Shown here piece after piece: positions 10,683 through 21,699 of a stretch of 64,000 nt of DNA (positions are counted from its first letter, which is position 1; each line of letters starts with the position of its first letter). Made by a program: the position numbers and the translations under genes. This stretch comes from Taenia hydatigena (taxonomy: Eukaryota; Platyhelminthes; Cestoda; Cyclophyllidea; Taeniidae): contig JADWOT020000004.1 in the NCBI GenBank assembly GCA_036345935.2, positions 8,204,734 through 8,268,733 of the forward strand, read 5' to 3'. Below the pieces are notes generated by a model that ran no database searches, was not told where the DNA came from, and saw only the letters and a program-made list of their open reading frames with translations.

Positions 10683-11556
10683 CCACATACCACCTTTCTT
10701 ATTTTTGTTCTTCTTCTTGTTTGTTCAAATACATCTCTTTTATTCATTAGACGAAGGCCTTATCTCACTTATCACTTAGTAGGCGGCAGGATGGCGGTGA
10801 TGCCACAGAATCCGCCTTACTGTCGGTTTGAGCTCACTCTTCACCGACCACTTCGAAGCATTCAATACCACATCCCGACTCTGTCTTATGGTCGTTGAGT
10901 TGTGTGACGCCATCTCCTTCACATTATAACAAGACACGTCGTTCCCAGGCAGCTCTCTCCCTCCACATAAAGTCCACCCGATGGGAAACTGAAGCACATC
11001 TTTCAAGTCATTCTTGATGAATGACGAGGAAGGAGCGATGCTTGATGGGATGAAAAGAAGCCCACTGCCGTCTGTCTATGCCGGCTTGACTTCCATGCAT
11101 CCAAGCAAATGATGAAGGAGGACGAGCAATTAGGTGATGGCACAGGAACTGACTTCTCTTAACAGGGTCACAAGTGGCGCAACTCCTTGCCTTCGCAACT
11201 AATTCACTGACTACTTCTTAACAACCCACCAACCAATATCACTTTCGATGGAAATTTCAACTGACATGATCCCTTCAAATTAATCAAGTGACCGAACTCT
11301 TCTGCAACAACTGCCTCATTCTCCGTCACCTCACTCTGTAAGGGTTTGCGCCTTCGTGGTTGCCAATCTATCGCCGTTCGCGTCGTCCTCTCGTCAAGCT
11401 TTGGTCCCACGCTGTTGACTGTGCAACCACAAAAAGTAGTCCACCACAACCTTCCAAAACTGCTCAGAGAAGTCTCAACAATCTTCAACTAAAATTCAGT
11501 AAAGTACTCAAAAGGAAGATTGTTATTTAAGAGCAAGTTCAGCACTCAGGCCGATG

Positions 11557-11745
11557 TTATTCCGCGTAGCACTTGCTGTTAAGCCACCCACATCCCATCG
11601 CATCGTCGGTCGGTGATGTCCACGCATACGTGGCAGTAGTAGCAGCAGCTGCAGTGGCAGAAGCGGGGCTCTGTGGAGGAGGCGAAGCATAGAAAGGTTG
11701 AACTAGCGCCGTCGACAACTCTCCAAATCTCCATCCTTCAGGTAC
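11557..11745 (-). CDS. YAWTS terminal-exon unit 1 (copy A)
   Basis: Starts after the acceptor-like TCAATATTCTAG on the minus strand and ends at a TAA, 62 codons. The product has a Phe-Tyr-Ala-Ser-Pro-Pro-Pro-Gln motif, an Ala/Thr run coded by GCN/ACN repeats, then Tyr-Ala-Trp-Thr-Ser-Pro-Thr and a short Trp/Cys-containing C-terminus. A second unit with the same motif order follows an equivalent acceptor at 12152. Copies B and C keep the frame, with a 3-base indel in the Ala run. No family is recognised. Confidence 0.32.
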   Translation of the reverse strand, partial: VPEGWRFGELSTALVQPFYASPPPQSPASATAAAATTATYAWTSPTDDAMGCGWLNSKCYAE

Positions 11746-11949
11746 CTAGAATATTGACAACGAGTTGTCAAATGGAAATGCCTCCTCTTTTTGCTTCTCC
11801 TCCTCCTCCTAACAGAAAAGCACAAATCAAAACTAACACGAGGGACCACCGCCAGTCTACCCAAGCAGTATACCGCAACTCCCTCTCCCATTATGCGGCG
11901 GCCCAAAAAAAATGATGAAATTGCTGTTGTTGCGATAGCGATCGTTGGA

Positions 11950-12152
11950 TGAATAAATGAACGAATGAATGTCCCCGTCCGTGATGTCCAGGCATACGCA
12001 CCAACACAGGCAGAAGCAGAGCTCTGTGGAGGAGGCAGAGAATAGAACGATTGAGTCGCCGCTTCAATCGATGTAGCTGCGTCCACCAACCGTCTGTGCC
12101 GTGCAGTATCACAATCCTTCCTTCGCCTTCCAAGCATTCCGAACCGTTGCAC
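11950..12152 (-). CDS. YAWTS exon unit 2 (copy A)
   Basis: Begins after TTTTTCAATGTTGCAG on the minus strand. The opening is Arg-rich, followed by Ser-Phe-Tyr-x2-Pro-Pro-Pro-Gln-Ser-x-Ala-Ser-Ala and Tyr-Ala-Trp-Thr-Ser, matching unit 1 in order, spacing and frame relative to the acceptor. Sequence upstream of both acceptors is also alike, so exon and intron were duplicated together. The 3' end is uncertain; the frame runs on to 11703 through intron-like sequence. Confidence 0.28.
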
Positions 12153-12386
12153 CTGCAACATTGAAAAAGAGTTGCAAGACGGAGATGCTTCTCCACCCCG
12201 TCGCCTAGCGCAAAGCACAGGTCAGCAGAGCCGCACCCTACCCTCATGCCAACACAAGCGACCACCGCCAATCCATCCAAGCAGTGCACCACAGCCGCAA
12301 GCAAATACTTACGACTGCTACAAAGTACAGTCTGCGTGGTGATGCCAAAGCTTCCCACTAGCCCCACTCCTGCTGCTGCTACGTCT

Positions 12387-12442
12387 ACTCACTCACTCAC
12401 TCACTCACTCACTCACTCACTCACTCACTCACTCACTCACTC
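12387..12442 (+). repeat. TCAC tetranucleotide microsatellite
   Basis: About 14 units in copy A. The same site in copy B (about 42532-42560) holds only a few imperfect units, so the array expanded or contracted after duplication. Confidence 0.9.
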
Positions 12443-12747
12443 AGACACCAACTTGTGCCATCAAAGGTAAAAAAATTTGCGATTAAACCATCACCGAGGC
12501 CCTCTACACAACACCTTCCGCAGCAAGGATCACATCAACACAACAAATTACCCTCGTCCCGCCCCCAGTCCTCCGCCATCTCTATGCGCTGCTGCTCCAA
12601 CACCACGCATATCACACTGATGACAATAGCGCACCTTTCACCACACTGGTAAACAGGAAAAGCACCTTTCCACCCAACATAAGAACAACGCACATCGATT
12701 CTCTTACTGCACCCACAAAAGGCATCAACTACTCAATCCAATCTTAC

Positions 12748-12856
12748 CTAGTGAATGCGCGAAGTCATAGCGAAGACGAGATTCACGCTCATTGCTACAG
12801 CTTCATCTCCATCTCCTTCTCCTTCTTCTTCCTCTTCCTCTTCTTCAACGTCTATT
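12748..12856 (-). CDS. Candidate acidic terminal exon (copy A)
   Basis: Reads from an acceptor-like CATGCTAG on the minus strand into Ile-Asp-Val, then a run of Glu and Gly/Asp residues, then a short hydrophobic tail (MSVNLVFA) and a TAG stop. The TAG is immediately followed by GTAAGA, so the stop codon coincides with a consensus splice donor. Copy B keeps the same frame with one extra codon in the acidic run. No family is recognised. Confidence 0.25.
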
Positions 12857-14732
12857 CTAGCATGAAAGCGGAAAAAGAAAGTGGAGGATAAGATTTATGA
12901 ACAAGATGAATACTAGCAAGGAAATAATGAACAACGTTAAAACTCCTCACAAGTCTCTTCAACAAACCCCACCGCATTAATCAAAACTAATTCTTGATAA
13001 AATAACTAACCACTTGGAAACGGCGAAAACGATCCTACTTATTCGCAAGAAGGATTGTGTAGTGATAAATCAACGCGATTAGGCAATGCAAATGGAAAAC
13101 AAAAAGTCTTGACAGCGACTGCAGCTATTTTTGAAACGAATAGCCTAACATATAGAGTGATAAGAAAAGAAGAAATGTGAGCACAGAAGTATGCATGTAA
13201 TGGGTGCAGACCTGAATTCAACACTTCCCCTTCCAACCAACTTCTACACCATTTGTCTCCGCATACCCCACGATTTACCCATAGTCATGAGGCCGCGTCA
13301 CTAAGTAATCCAGCAAGCCTCACCCCAGTCACTGTGAATCCTGCTGCCAGGTGGTGGCCGACACATGACGATTGAAGCGACACGTCTTAACATCCTTGAG
13401 CTTTTCTACTGCAATATTATCACCAAGACCGTCAACTTGGAATAGCCGCCAACGGTCTCCTCGACATGCCAATCACCTTCTGCTGCTGCAGTGGTGCACT
13501 TGGCGCTGGCGCGGGTGACGTCTCCTGTGTGGAGGCGCAGAAGAGAAGCACCACATCATTGACCTCGTTTTTCCCATTGTGCGTCTCATTTGCCAAATTC
13601 CTCATTCCACTGATAGCCCTTGCCCACCAAATGTACTTCTTTGTACTCCTTTTGTATTAGGTGGTAGCGTACATCCATGACAGCGTTGATGAGTGGCAGG
13701 CAGATGGTGCCACCGACTTGCTGATTACTGTTGTCGCTTCTGAAACCGAGGACACTAATGCTGATGGTTGTGGTGCCACCGCTGTTGCCTTTGTGCCTTC
13801 CGCTGAGGCTATGAATTTTGGTGACGTGGCAGTTCGTCGGTGTGATATGGAGCGTGCAGATACTGTAGATGGTGGAGACGAATGATCTCATGAGATGGCG
13901 AAATATGCAGCAGCAGTGGTTTATTGGCTCGTTGTTATCTTGCGGAAAAGATGGAGAAGGGATTTCACGACGTCGACTTTGTTCGAACTGCAAGTTCTCT
14001 TCCCTTTCCTATTATAAACGCTGACGGAACTAAACTGAACATTTATTTGGCTAATCAATGGTCACTGGAATTTAGCTTAGATATTTGTCTTTTTTCCTAT
14101 TCTGTAAACTAGCCGAAAAATTACGAAGACTCTTATTAGTCGACTGTCATTTATTTGTAAAATCCAAATCTTCTTTGCTAATGCTATGTGTGCCAGATTT
14201 CATTATAATGCTTGCAAGACTACCGCCTGCATTATATGCTCCTTTACAAAGATGATCCTTATTTGCTAAGATTGTAAAATACTAGGACTGCTGCCTGATG
14301 GTTAAATACGGCCGGTTGTAGTCTGCGACGAACCTGTGCTTAGACCACCCAATAAAGTGATTCACATTGCATGTACTTCCCAGTTGTCGAGTGAGCATTT
14401 TGAGTGGCGTTTGTTGTGGTTTTGCGTTGTGATGACTACAAACTGAATGGTGTTTGTCCACAGTACGCGAAATGTGCTTCTTCGTTGTCAAATGTGTGAC
14501 GGGTTCGACTAATTAAGGTTCCGTCTAACTCTCGGGTGAAAGCCGTAAGAACTTGCCACCAAGGTTGAGCTTCTTTTTATGCATTTATAAGTAGATCAAA
14601 CTTGAATGAGAACTTCTCAGCTTGTAGCTAACCGTGGTTCAAATGGGAAGATCTCGAGTCAGACTGTAACAAAGTGCAAGCATTCGGTATGTGAGCACCT
14701 CTTGGTGGGACGTTTGCCTGTGTTGTCGCGGC
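12769..14732 (-). repeat. Right ~2-kb inverted arm of locus A
   Basis: Inverted partner of 3368-5358, 27 bases shorter because of one indel. Copy B continues from core into the first ~450 bases of this arm (42870-43325), and a 140-bp piece of it survives next to copy C (44818-44957). Arm and core were therefore contiguous before the duplications. The outer end, from about 14600 past 14732, resembles the satellite units of 21.7-24.06 kb. Confidence 0.93.
13661..13885 (+). CDS. Exon-like ORF in the right arm
   Basis: A 74-codon frame starts right after a strong acceptor-like tract (pyrimidine-rich, ending TTTTGTATTAG at 13660) and ends at a TGA. The product is acidic with normal amino-acid diversity and no low-complexity bias. 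Upstream, the same frame is open from 13466 apart from the TAG that forms the acceptor. An identical copy lies on the minus strand of the left arm at 4242-4466. No homology is recognised. It could equally be the shadow of the 135-codon frame on the other strand (13586-13993). Confidence 0.22.
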   Translation: MVAYIHDSVDEWQADGATDLLITVVASETEDTNADGCGATAVAFVPSAEAMNFGDVAVRRCDMERADTVDGGDE

Positions 14733-17700
14733 ACCAAGGCATCTCTCCCCCTTTTAAATGCCTTTTTCGGTTTTTTATTGGTAATCGGAGATCTGCTGTG
14801 ACAGTCGCGTGCTGCGTTTGTTATGAGGAGCTCTTGAGAGAGACTGACTAAGTGATATCATTCTGAATGCGTTCGCATTGCCCTATGGATTCCCTTTTCT
14901 GTGCTGAACTGTAAAGATGTATTGCTACAGTTCCTCGTACCATTGTACAACCTAGCGTTTCATCTTCACTGTTTCTAAGTGAGTCAGCGCTCACTACGAG
15001 TTGTCTCGCCATCTGGTAGTGTTGGGATTGTCTAACCATTGTAGAGATGGCGAACAGTTCACGGTCTGTTGCACCTTTCTGTCTCATTTGTTGCCGAGTC
15101 TGATACTGGCGTAGGCGATGACGTCCAGTGCAAAGGGTAGTGCGCTGGGCACCAAGTTTGGTAAGGCTTGGATCCGTGCGGAGCAATTTTTATTCTAGTT
15201 CTTCTGGCGCTTTGTGATGCTCAGTCTCTTACTTGAATTTCTTATTTGTCAGCTTTCTGATCGCTTTATGCAGGAGCCAGCGATCTTAGCCATTAACAAA
15301 GCGCCTGCAGTATTTCGCCAAGCAAGTGAAACTACGAAACTCCGTCTGGCTGGTTGGCGTTGATTAAGCGTTCACTTGCTTTGTACAGTCTTTAGGGACT
15401 GCCCTCTCGTCTGACAAAAAAATTTACGCACCAGGAAGATTAAGCAGCGCTGAGGAAAGCGTCAATTCTTTGGATTCAAGTGCTCGACTCTTCTCAAGGT
15501 GACCAAATCGAAGCTCGAGACCGATGAGGTGGTCCTCTGCTCCCACTCTCTGCGTCAAATTTTGTCAAGGTGAAATGATCTTGGGAGAGACTGCACATTT
15601 CCGGAGAAGCAGTCCAAGTCTCTCCCTCCCTTTCTTCATCTTTGTTTTTTCTGTTCCCTTGACCTCAGCATAACTCCCCATCTTCGGCTGTTCTCTGCAC
15701 ATTAGAAGTTCACACTTGGCCCGTGCTCGGCGCAGATCATGGCAGTTAAAGCGTTAAAGAGTAGGCAAGTTTATGGACTTCTTTTCATTCTGTTCCCCTT
15801 CCTCATTTGCATTTTTTATTTATCGGCTAAGTGTTGCCGCCTTTGTGGGGTTTGTGTCTTGTGTTCCCTATAAGAACAACATTGTTGACTGCCTATAGCA
15901 ACGCAACCAACTTGCTTTTACTTCTTTTTGGATGTGCGCTTAGAACATTCAGGTTCTGAGCATTGTGGTTGTGAACATTGACAGGAGTAATCTATCAGCT
16001 TTATTTTTTGCCAAAAGTAACCTTCAAATGCATTTCGACCCTTTTTTCATGTTGCCGATTAGGGTTGGAACAGACGAGCCCGTTTGGAGTGAGATCCGCA
16101 GTGTGCTCAAGGTCTTCCCACGAACCATCATTCGCGGCTCTGTCACGCACACTGAGCACGTGAAGCGCAAGACCGTCACTGCATGTACATAGTCTATGCC
16201 TTAAATTTTAGGACCATACTTCCCACTAAGGGGGCGTTGTAACCGGTGGGTGGATGGAGAGAGAGAGGGAGATTGTGGCGGATGTGTGAACGCCTTAACA
16301 GCCACTTTCAATATCACGTCGTACATTGCCTCCATCTTTGCTCATCCCACTGATGAGGGCAACAAGGCCGTGTGGGGAGGCAAACCGGTGCTTGGCCGTG
16401 TGTGCTGCAGATGTGCGATTAATTGAGATGGAGATGGGAACTTGTGAGCTTGCTCCCGGCGTTCCATTATTCTCTCCATCTGCCTCCTCTCTCCCTCTTT
16501 CTCCAAGTCGCATCAGTGGATATCTTTGATGCGCTCAAGTCATCGCCCTTGTGCGTCGGATCGGCATACCAACATTCACAGCGGTCGTAGGGAGAAACAT
16601 TATTAGGCAGGAGGACGGACGATTAATTGCCTGAGTAAGTGGGTGGGCAATCGGCCGTGCGGACGGACAGTTGTCGACAGGTGGAGAGGATAGCGCGTAT
16701 GAGGTCAGAGGTGATAAGTATAACCCTGTTTTTGCAATCAGACATTGAGGTCCCCGTTGTCGACCTCCCCAGGCAAAAGAACACTGCAGATTGGGTGTTG
16801 TGGGAAGCAGCTCTTTTCTAGCCAGCTGGCTAAATAGTCGACAAACGCCTTCAAGTCGGAGTTTATTCGTCCCATCCAAAACAAGTTCTCATCAGCGTAC
16901 CTTTCCAAATGACAGACAGTTAGAAATGGTTAACAAATAGTCTACCCCATTTACTGGGAAAGAGTGAGGGAGCAATTGTGATGGTGGAGTTGGGGAACAT
17001 GCTACTCTGCACATTTGGGTAGTACAGACCAGCATTAAGGGAATTAGTGAAGCGAAGGGCGAGTAGTGATTGCAGTTACGGAGCGCAAAGACCCTCAATC
17101 ATCAAACAATGAGCCTGCTCCGTGCTATCTGGGCCTTTATTTCCTTTGGTAGTCATACCTTCGCATTGAGCCTCGCTGCCATATCATACCTCAGCAGCAC
17201 CGTCTTCTCTCGTTCACCAACAAAACTCGAACTACCACCCCTTCACTACACCTCCGCCGCCACATTTCAGGTACTCCACTCCAAACCATTATTCTCGAAC
17301 GGCTCAACACACCCACACAAAGACAATGAACACCACATGCATGCCAATAACAGCTCATCGAAATGAATTTATTGCAAAACACGAAAGGCAGAGAAACAAT
17401 TCACAAGAAGAAGAATATCAAAATGCACCAACGCCTCGACAGGCAGAACCTCGTCCACTCCTTTGAAAGAGAACACCTAGCTGAAAGGCTTGAACACAAC
17501 ACACAAATGCCGCAATAAGGTGAGCAGCAGTATTGAATGCAGAAAGGGCTCATAGCGTTTCTCATGGCAGATGCAAAGGAATAGATGCACTTGATTTGCA
17601 CCACCTCAACGGTGCCTCACATACAAATCTGCGTCTACGCCACAAACTCGATGGCATCTAAAGCAACCACGTGGCACCTGCAACCGCGATCACACACTTC

Positions 17701-17736
17701 GGGATAGCGGGGACTCCAACACTGGCTGCCTACGAA

Positions 17737-18288
17737 TTAGTCGAAATCCAGCCAGATAACGATCTTACGAGGACAATCTTGACTAAACAACCAATCTCCC
17801 AAATGGCTATCAAAAACTGCTGACGCACCACCCACCACCATCTTCATCGCGTCTATGTGACAGCCCAATATCCTACCCCAGCTCGGCAATACCCCAACCA
17901 CCGGCTCACAGGCAGCCAGGTACAACCATACTGGCTCACTTTCAAACAACTTTGGGGTGGTCGTCAATAATTCCACCCCCACCACCTAGCCACTTAACGC
18001 CACACACCCACCAACATGTAACCAACTAACCATCTTGGCTGTAGAAGTGGCGACAAATTTCTCCTCCAAGACAGACATTAAAGAAGCCAGCACCACCTTA
18101 ACAGGTCTCGCTGATTGGCGCCAAATTACAGAAGGTGTAAACTTCAAGTAATCTCCTTCAACCATCGACCCCACGAAATACAAGCGCTGTCTCCCGCGGA
18201 GCCGAAAGAAGGCCATAGTGCAAAATGCTGATGATCTAGCCCTACCTGCTGGTAATATGAAGGCCATCAATTCATCTACAAACCACAA
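17737..18288 (-). pseudogene. Broken ORF of unknown origin
   Basis: One minus-strand frame of about 183 codons is open except for a single TAG near 17986. The translation has ordinary composition, with no low-complexity bias. No family is recognised; an old retroelement or gene fragment is possible, and so is chance. Confidence 0.2.
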
Positions 18289-19397
18289 CTGCTGCAGCCC
18301 CTAAAATGCAACTTTAAATTAATAATCGGCCTTTAAAGCCCTTGCGCCAACCATCACTTCACGTGCATATTCACCAATGCAAACGCTTAATAACACTTTA
18401 ATTTCAACATCAAAACAGCTTCAGTGTCATCTCCCAATCCACCCTATCGCACTTAACTGCCTTGTTGCAAATAACGAGCCAGACGTTTCTGACACCATTC
18501 AAGTGCACATATCCTACACCACGTGTCAGACTCTGGATGGCTTAGTTACCCTGCGTCAACATCACGACTCAGATAAAAGACATTCACCATGGCCAATCAC
18601 TCGCAATGCCCGAAATTCTGCACAAGTAATGCAGGCGCGAGGTGAAAAAGACTTGAGATCTCCGGTGTACCACATCCGAGGGAAAGACACCATCCAGGGA
18701 TTGGCGCAAAGACTCAACGTGCCCAGTTTTCGAAGTTGGGAGACAGCATAGGATAGGCAGTGAAGCCGATTATTCTACAGCTGAAGATTCCTAAGCTTCT
18801 TCACCCACAAAGGTGACTGCCTAAATGCACCAGGAAGGAGGCCAGATACCCATTTCATATCGCCCACTGACAAAACCTACCCGTCAATATCAGCATATAT
18901 TACGGTGCCCTGATTGCTCGCTAAAAGATAACTTTCCAGATTATCCCAATTCCGACAGTCTTTCGACAGTCAAGCGATTCCATTCTACGACAAGTCTCTC
19001 AGACCAGAGCAGAGTCCTTCAATACACTCGACTGAGAATCCATCTTACTTGAATTCAGGCCGAGGCGAGTTCGATATCGCGATATGCGATTTTCAAATCG
19101 TTGAAGCTCAGCATTCCTTTTGTCAGTGTCTCAGGGTAAGGTGGAAGCGGTTCTGCATAGAGTAACCTCTCCGGTTCTCATTTACAAATTGACCGACACT
19201 TGACATCGGCAGAATTCAAGTCAATGTGATTGCGTACCTTGGGGAGTCCAACACCCAAAACAACAAGGACCGTACGTCAATGCTTTGTCAATTTCTAGAA
19301 GCACGCTGCAAAGAAACACAGTTGATGAGTCAAAACCAGCCTAATCGAACATGCAGTGGCTCCAAATAACCACTAATTTATTCTAAAAAACGAGGTC

Positions 19398-19886
19398 ATG
19401 AGCAGGATCAGAAAGAACGATGGTGAATCTACCCAGGCTCGCAAACCTATCATACACTTCCACAATGTTCTCCTTAAGCCAAAATCATTAACAATAAAAC
19501 CAAGTACCTGCAAACTTAACACCCATTTACTCGACAAACAACAAAACTATGCGAGGAGCAGGGTCATGAACAACAACGTCGGTTATCCATCCGACGAGTC
19601 GGATGGACAGCAAACTGATTCGCACCTAATGCAACTGGTTAACTACGCAACACTCGTCTATCGAGCCGTGATAGCGCTCAATTCAGCAATGTATTCAAAC
19701 AAAGGTGGGCAATTATTCGCACTAATCAACAGCCTACGTGATGGAAATCCAGCTATCCGCAAAAAGTGTTGTAATTCGAGAGGCACCCAAGCAAGTGTAA
19801 ATCTGCATTACCGAATTGTCAGGACGCTTGAATGGCTTCCGCATTACATCCACGCCCCTGCCAAAAAACAATTCCCCACCTTTTGA
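19398..19886 (+). CDS. Unrecognised 162-codon ORF
   Basis: Starts at an ATG and ends at a TGA, hydrophilic, Asn/Gln/Lys-rich, with no signal or membrane segment. Its last codons lie in the 277-bp direct repeat (19870-20146), so the C-terminus is repeat-derived. No homology is recognised; it may be chance. Confidence 0.15.
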   Translation: MSRIRKNDGESTQARKPIIHFHNVLLKPKSLTIKPSTCKLNTHLLDKQQNYARSRVMNNNVGYPSDESDGQQTDSHLMQLVNYATLVYRAVIALNSAMYSNKGGQLFALINSLRDGNPAIRKKCCNSRGTQASVNLHYRIVRTLEWLPHYIHAPAKKQFPTF

Positions 19887-20146
19887 ATCCGCGCTTCGTT
19901 TGACAAAAAGGCTTACTTATAATAACAAATAAAGCCACCAAATTAAAGCCATGTACTTTTTAAAAAAGCGCTTGAAGGCATTCACTTTGCTATGATATTA
20001 TTTTTTGTACCTAATTCTTATAATCTGCACGTGCTAATGTTAGCTGAGCATAAGCCAGAATCCAGAGGTTGCAAGCAATAGTTGCGGCAAAATATTTGCT
20101 TTTCGCAGATAAGTTTATCTCATATGAAGAAGTTTTATTTATCAAA
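19870..20146 (+). repeat. 277-bp direct repeat, copy 1
   Basis: Nearly identical to 24779-25055, from a CCACCTTTTGAATCCGCGC block to TTTATTTATCAAA. Weak similarity (CCGCATTACATC) extends a little upstream in both copies. They flank 4.6 kb containing the satellite array. The ends do not read TG...CA. Confidence 0.9.
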
Positions 20147-20601
20147 TATATGCATGAAAGTGTGGCTTGCGCTTAATGGGTGTTGCCAGATCCGTACTGA
20201 CTTTAATTATACTTCCTAATTTGATTCAACAATGGTATGGGCTGTGTATGCTTAGTCTAAGCGATTATTTTACAGCGTGACGGTGACTAAATTATGACGA
20301 CCACTGAGGATCAATTTTTGCTGGATGCGCGCTTTATTCTTGGGAAAGAAGACGACAGCCGAATTGATGGGCCAACCACTAGAGGGTAGTTATATTCCAG
20401 ACAATCAGAGGTAACATTGAAGTTCTATAACAATTATTGTAGGAAAACACAAATTATGACGAAGGAAACACAAGTTTGCTCTTTTAAGCTGTAGCTGTGT
20501 GTATGTTGGGAAAGACTAGCAGATAATTTAGCGAATGTGTAGCGTCCCGAGGCTCCCTCGAAGGCAAAAGAAGGCAGAACACTAGGGCGAAATATCTATA
20601 C

Positions 20602-20621
20602 ATATATATATATATATATAA
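20602..20621 (+). repeat. TA dinucleotide run
   Basis: About ten TA units just upstream of the SINE-like repeat at 20640. Confidence 0.9.
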
Positions 20622-20639
20622 TCAACGGACAGAGGAAAA

Positions 20640-20745
20640 TAGGACGCTGGCATGGCCCAGAGGCCAGCCCACGTAGCTAGGGCAGTACAGCCACCCCTGT
20701 GTCCTTGACCGAAACCGCTAGTTCCAACAAACAAAGTACTACAAA
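20640..20745 (+). repeat. Diverged SINE-like repeat
   Basis: Same order of motifs as 6765-6870: GCATGGCCCAGAGGCCAGCCC, a spacer, then GACCGAAACCGC and CCAACAAACAAAGTAC. It is preceded by a TA dinucleotide run, as copy A is preceded by TATATACATT. Confidence 0.4.
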
Positions 20746-21699
20746 CATGCCTTGAGATTCCCCGCGACTTATTTTGGTGGTTGCATGCAAAGGACCGCTC
20801 AGCAGACAGCACTTTATAGAACTTCCCACTTCGTAAAATCACTAACCTCTTCATGGGGTTAAGAAGCAAAGTGGGAATTGGACCAACGCCAACTAACCAA
20901 ACAGAACTCCGCAGTTTACCTAGCTTGGCAATTCGCTACAAGCGTTTCACTAAAGACTTGGCTAAGATTATATGTCGCTGCGAAAAGTGACTAAGAAGCT
21001 GGTAAAAAGGTGTTTTACGTAGACGAATGAGCATGGTGAAGCAAAGGACCGAGGCAGGTGATGTGTGCCCTCTCAGAGAACCATCTCGCAAATCGTGTCA
21101 CCGACCCGGTCAGAAGGGATTAATCATACATCTAACCACCACACACACTCGCATACGCTTTTCACCGCCTCCCTCCCAATCTCTCTGCGCAGAAACATCC
21201 ATCCTCTACTCTACTTCCTCCCTTCTGTGAACGTCTCATCTTCGCCTCTCATCCAACTATTCTTTCGTGGCTTTTTCCTCCCGTGGCTCCTCTACTTCCT
21301 CACTTATTTCAGATTCAAATGGACGGACCACATGGAATTGGCAGAAGAATTCGTGCAAGGTTGAGGAGATACATCGTCCGCGTCTTCAACACGTGCTGTC
21401 TGTGCGGCCCGACGGCACAAAAACCCGTCATACAGGGCGATTTTTCACAGTACACAAGTTATGAATTTTGCGGCGGACTGAGTGAACGAATGCTTTGCGA
21501 TTCCCAATCATGAACCCTCCTCAGTGGCACCAACTCTTCAAAGTGGGAAAGCGACACACAGCCATCGCGCAACTCGGTGGCATTTGAAGGGGCACAACAA
21601 TCACCGAGCACACCCAGATGGTCTCTCACAGAATAAAGGTCAACTCAACAATCTGACCGTGATAAGCCCATGAGAGACACAAAAGCACGGAGGAGTTCT

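Larger units (their letters stand above)
5360..12768 (+). repeat. Core segment, copy A
   Basis: About 7.4 kb that recurs as copy B (from 35011, same strand) and copy C (to 51768, opposite strand). Landmarks in order are a zinc-finger-like ORF remnant, a short conserved ORF near 6.0 kb, a SINE-like piece near 6.8 kb, a polypyrimidine tract near 8.2 kb, the Glu-rich two-exon gene (8752-9744), its inverted paralog (10063-10682), and YAWTS exon units (11.55-12.15 kb). Relative to B and C, copy A lacks about 26 bases near 5990 and 42 bases near 6251. It also lacks about 340 bases near 11890 that B has. Confidence 0.93.

Noticed and set aside
3368..14732. Polinton/Maverick or DNA transposon with terminal inverted repeats
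   Set aside because: No polymerase, integrase, ATPase or transposase ORF, no target-site duplication, and copy B shows the left arm is a secondary inverted duplicate.
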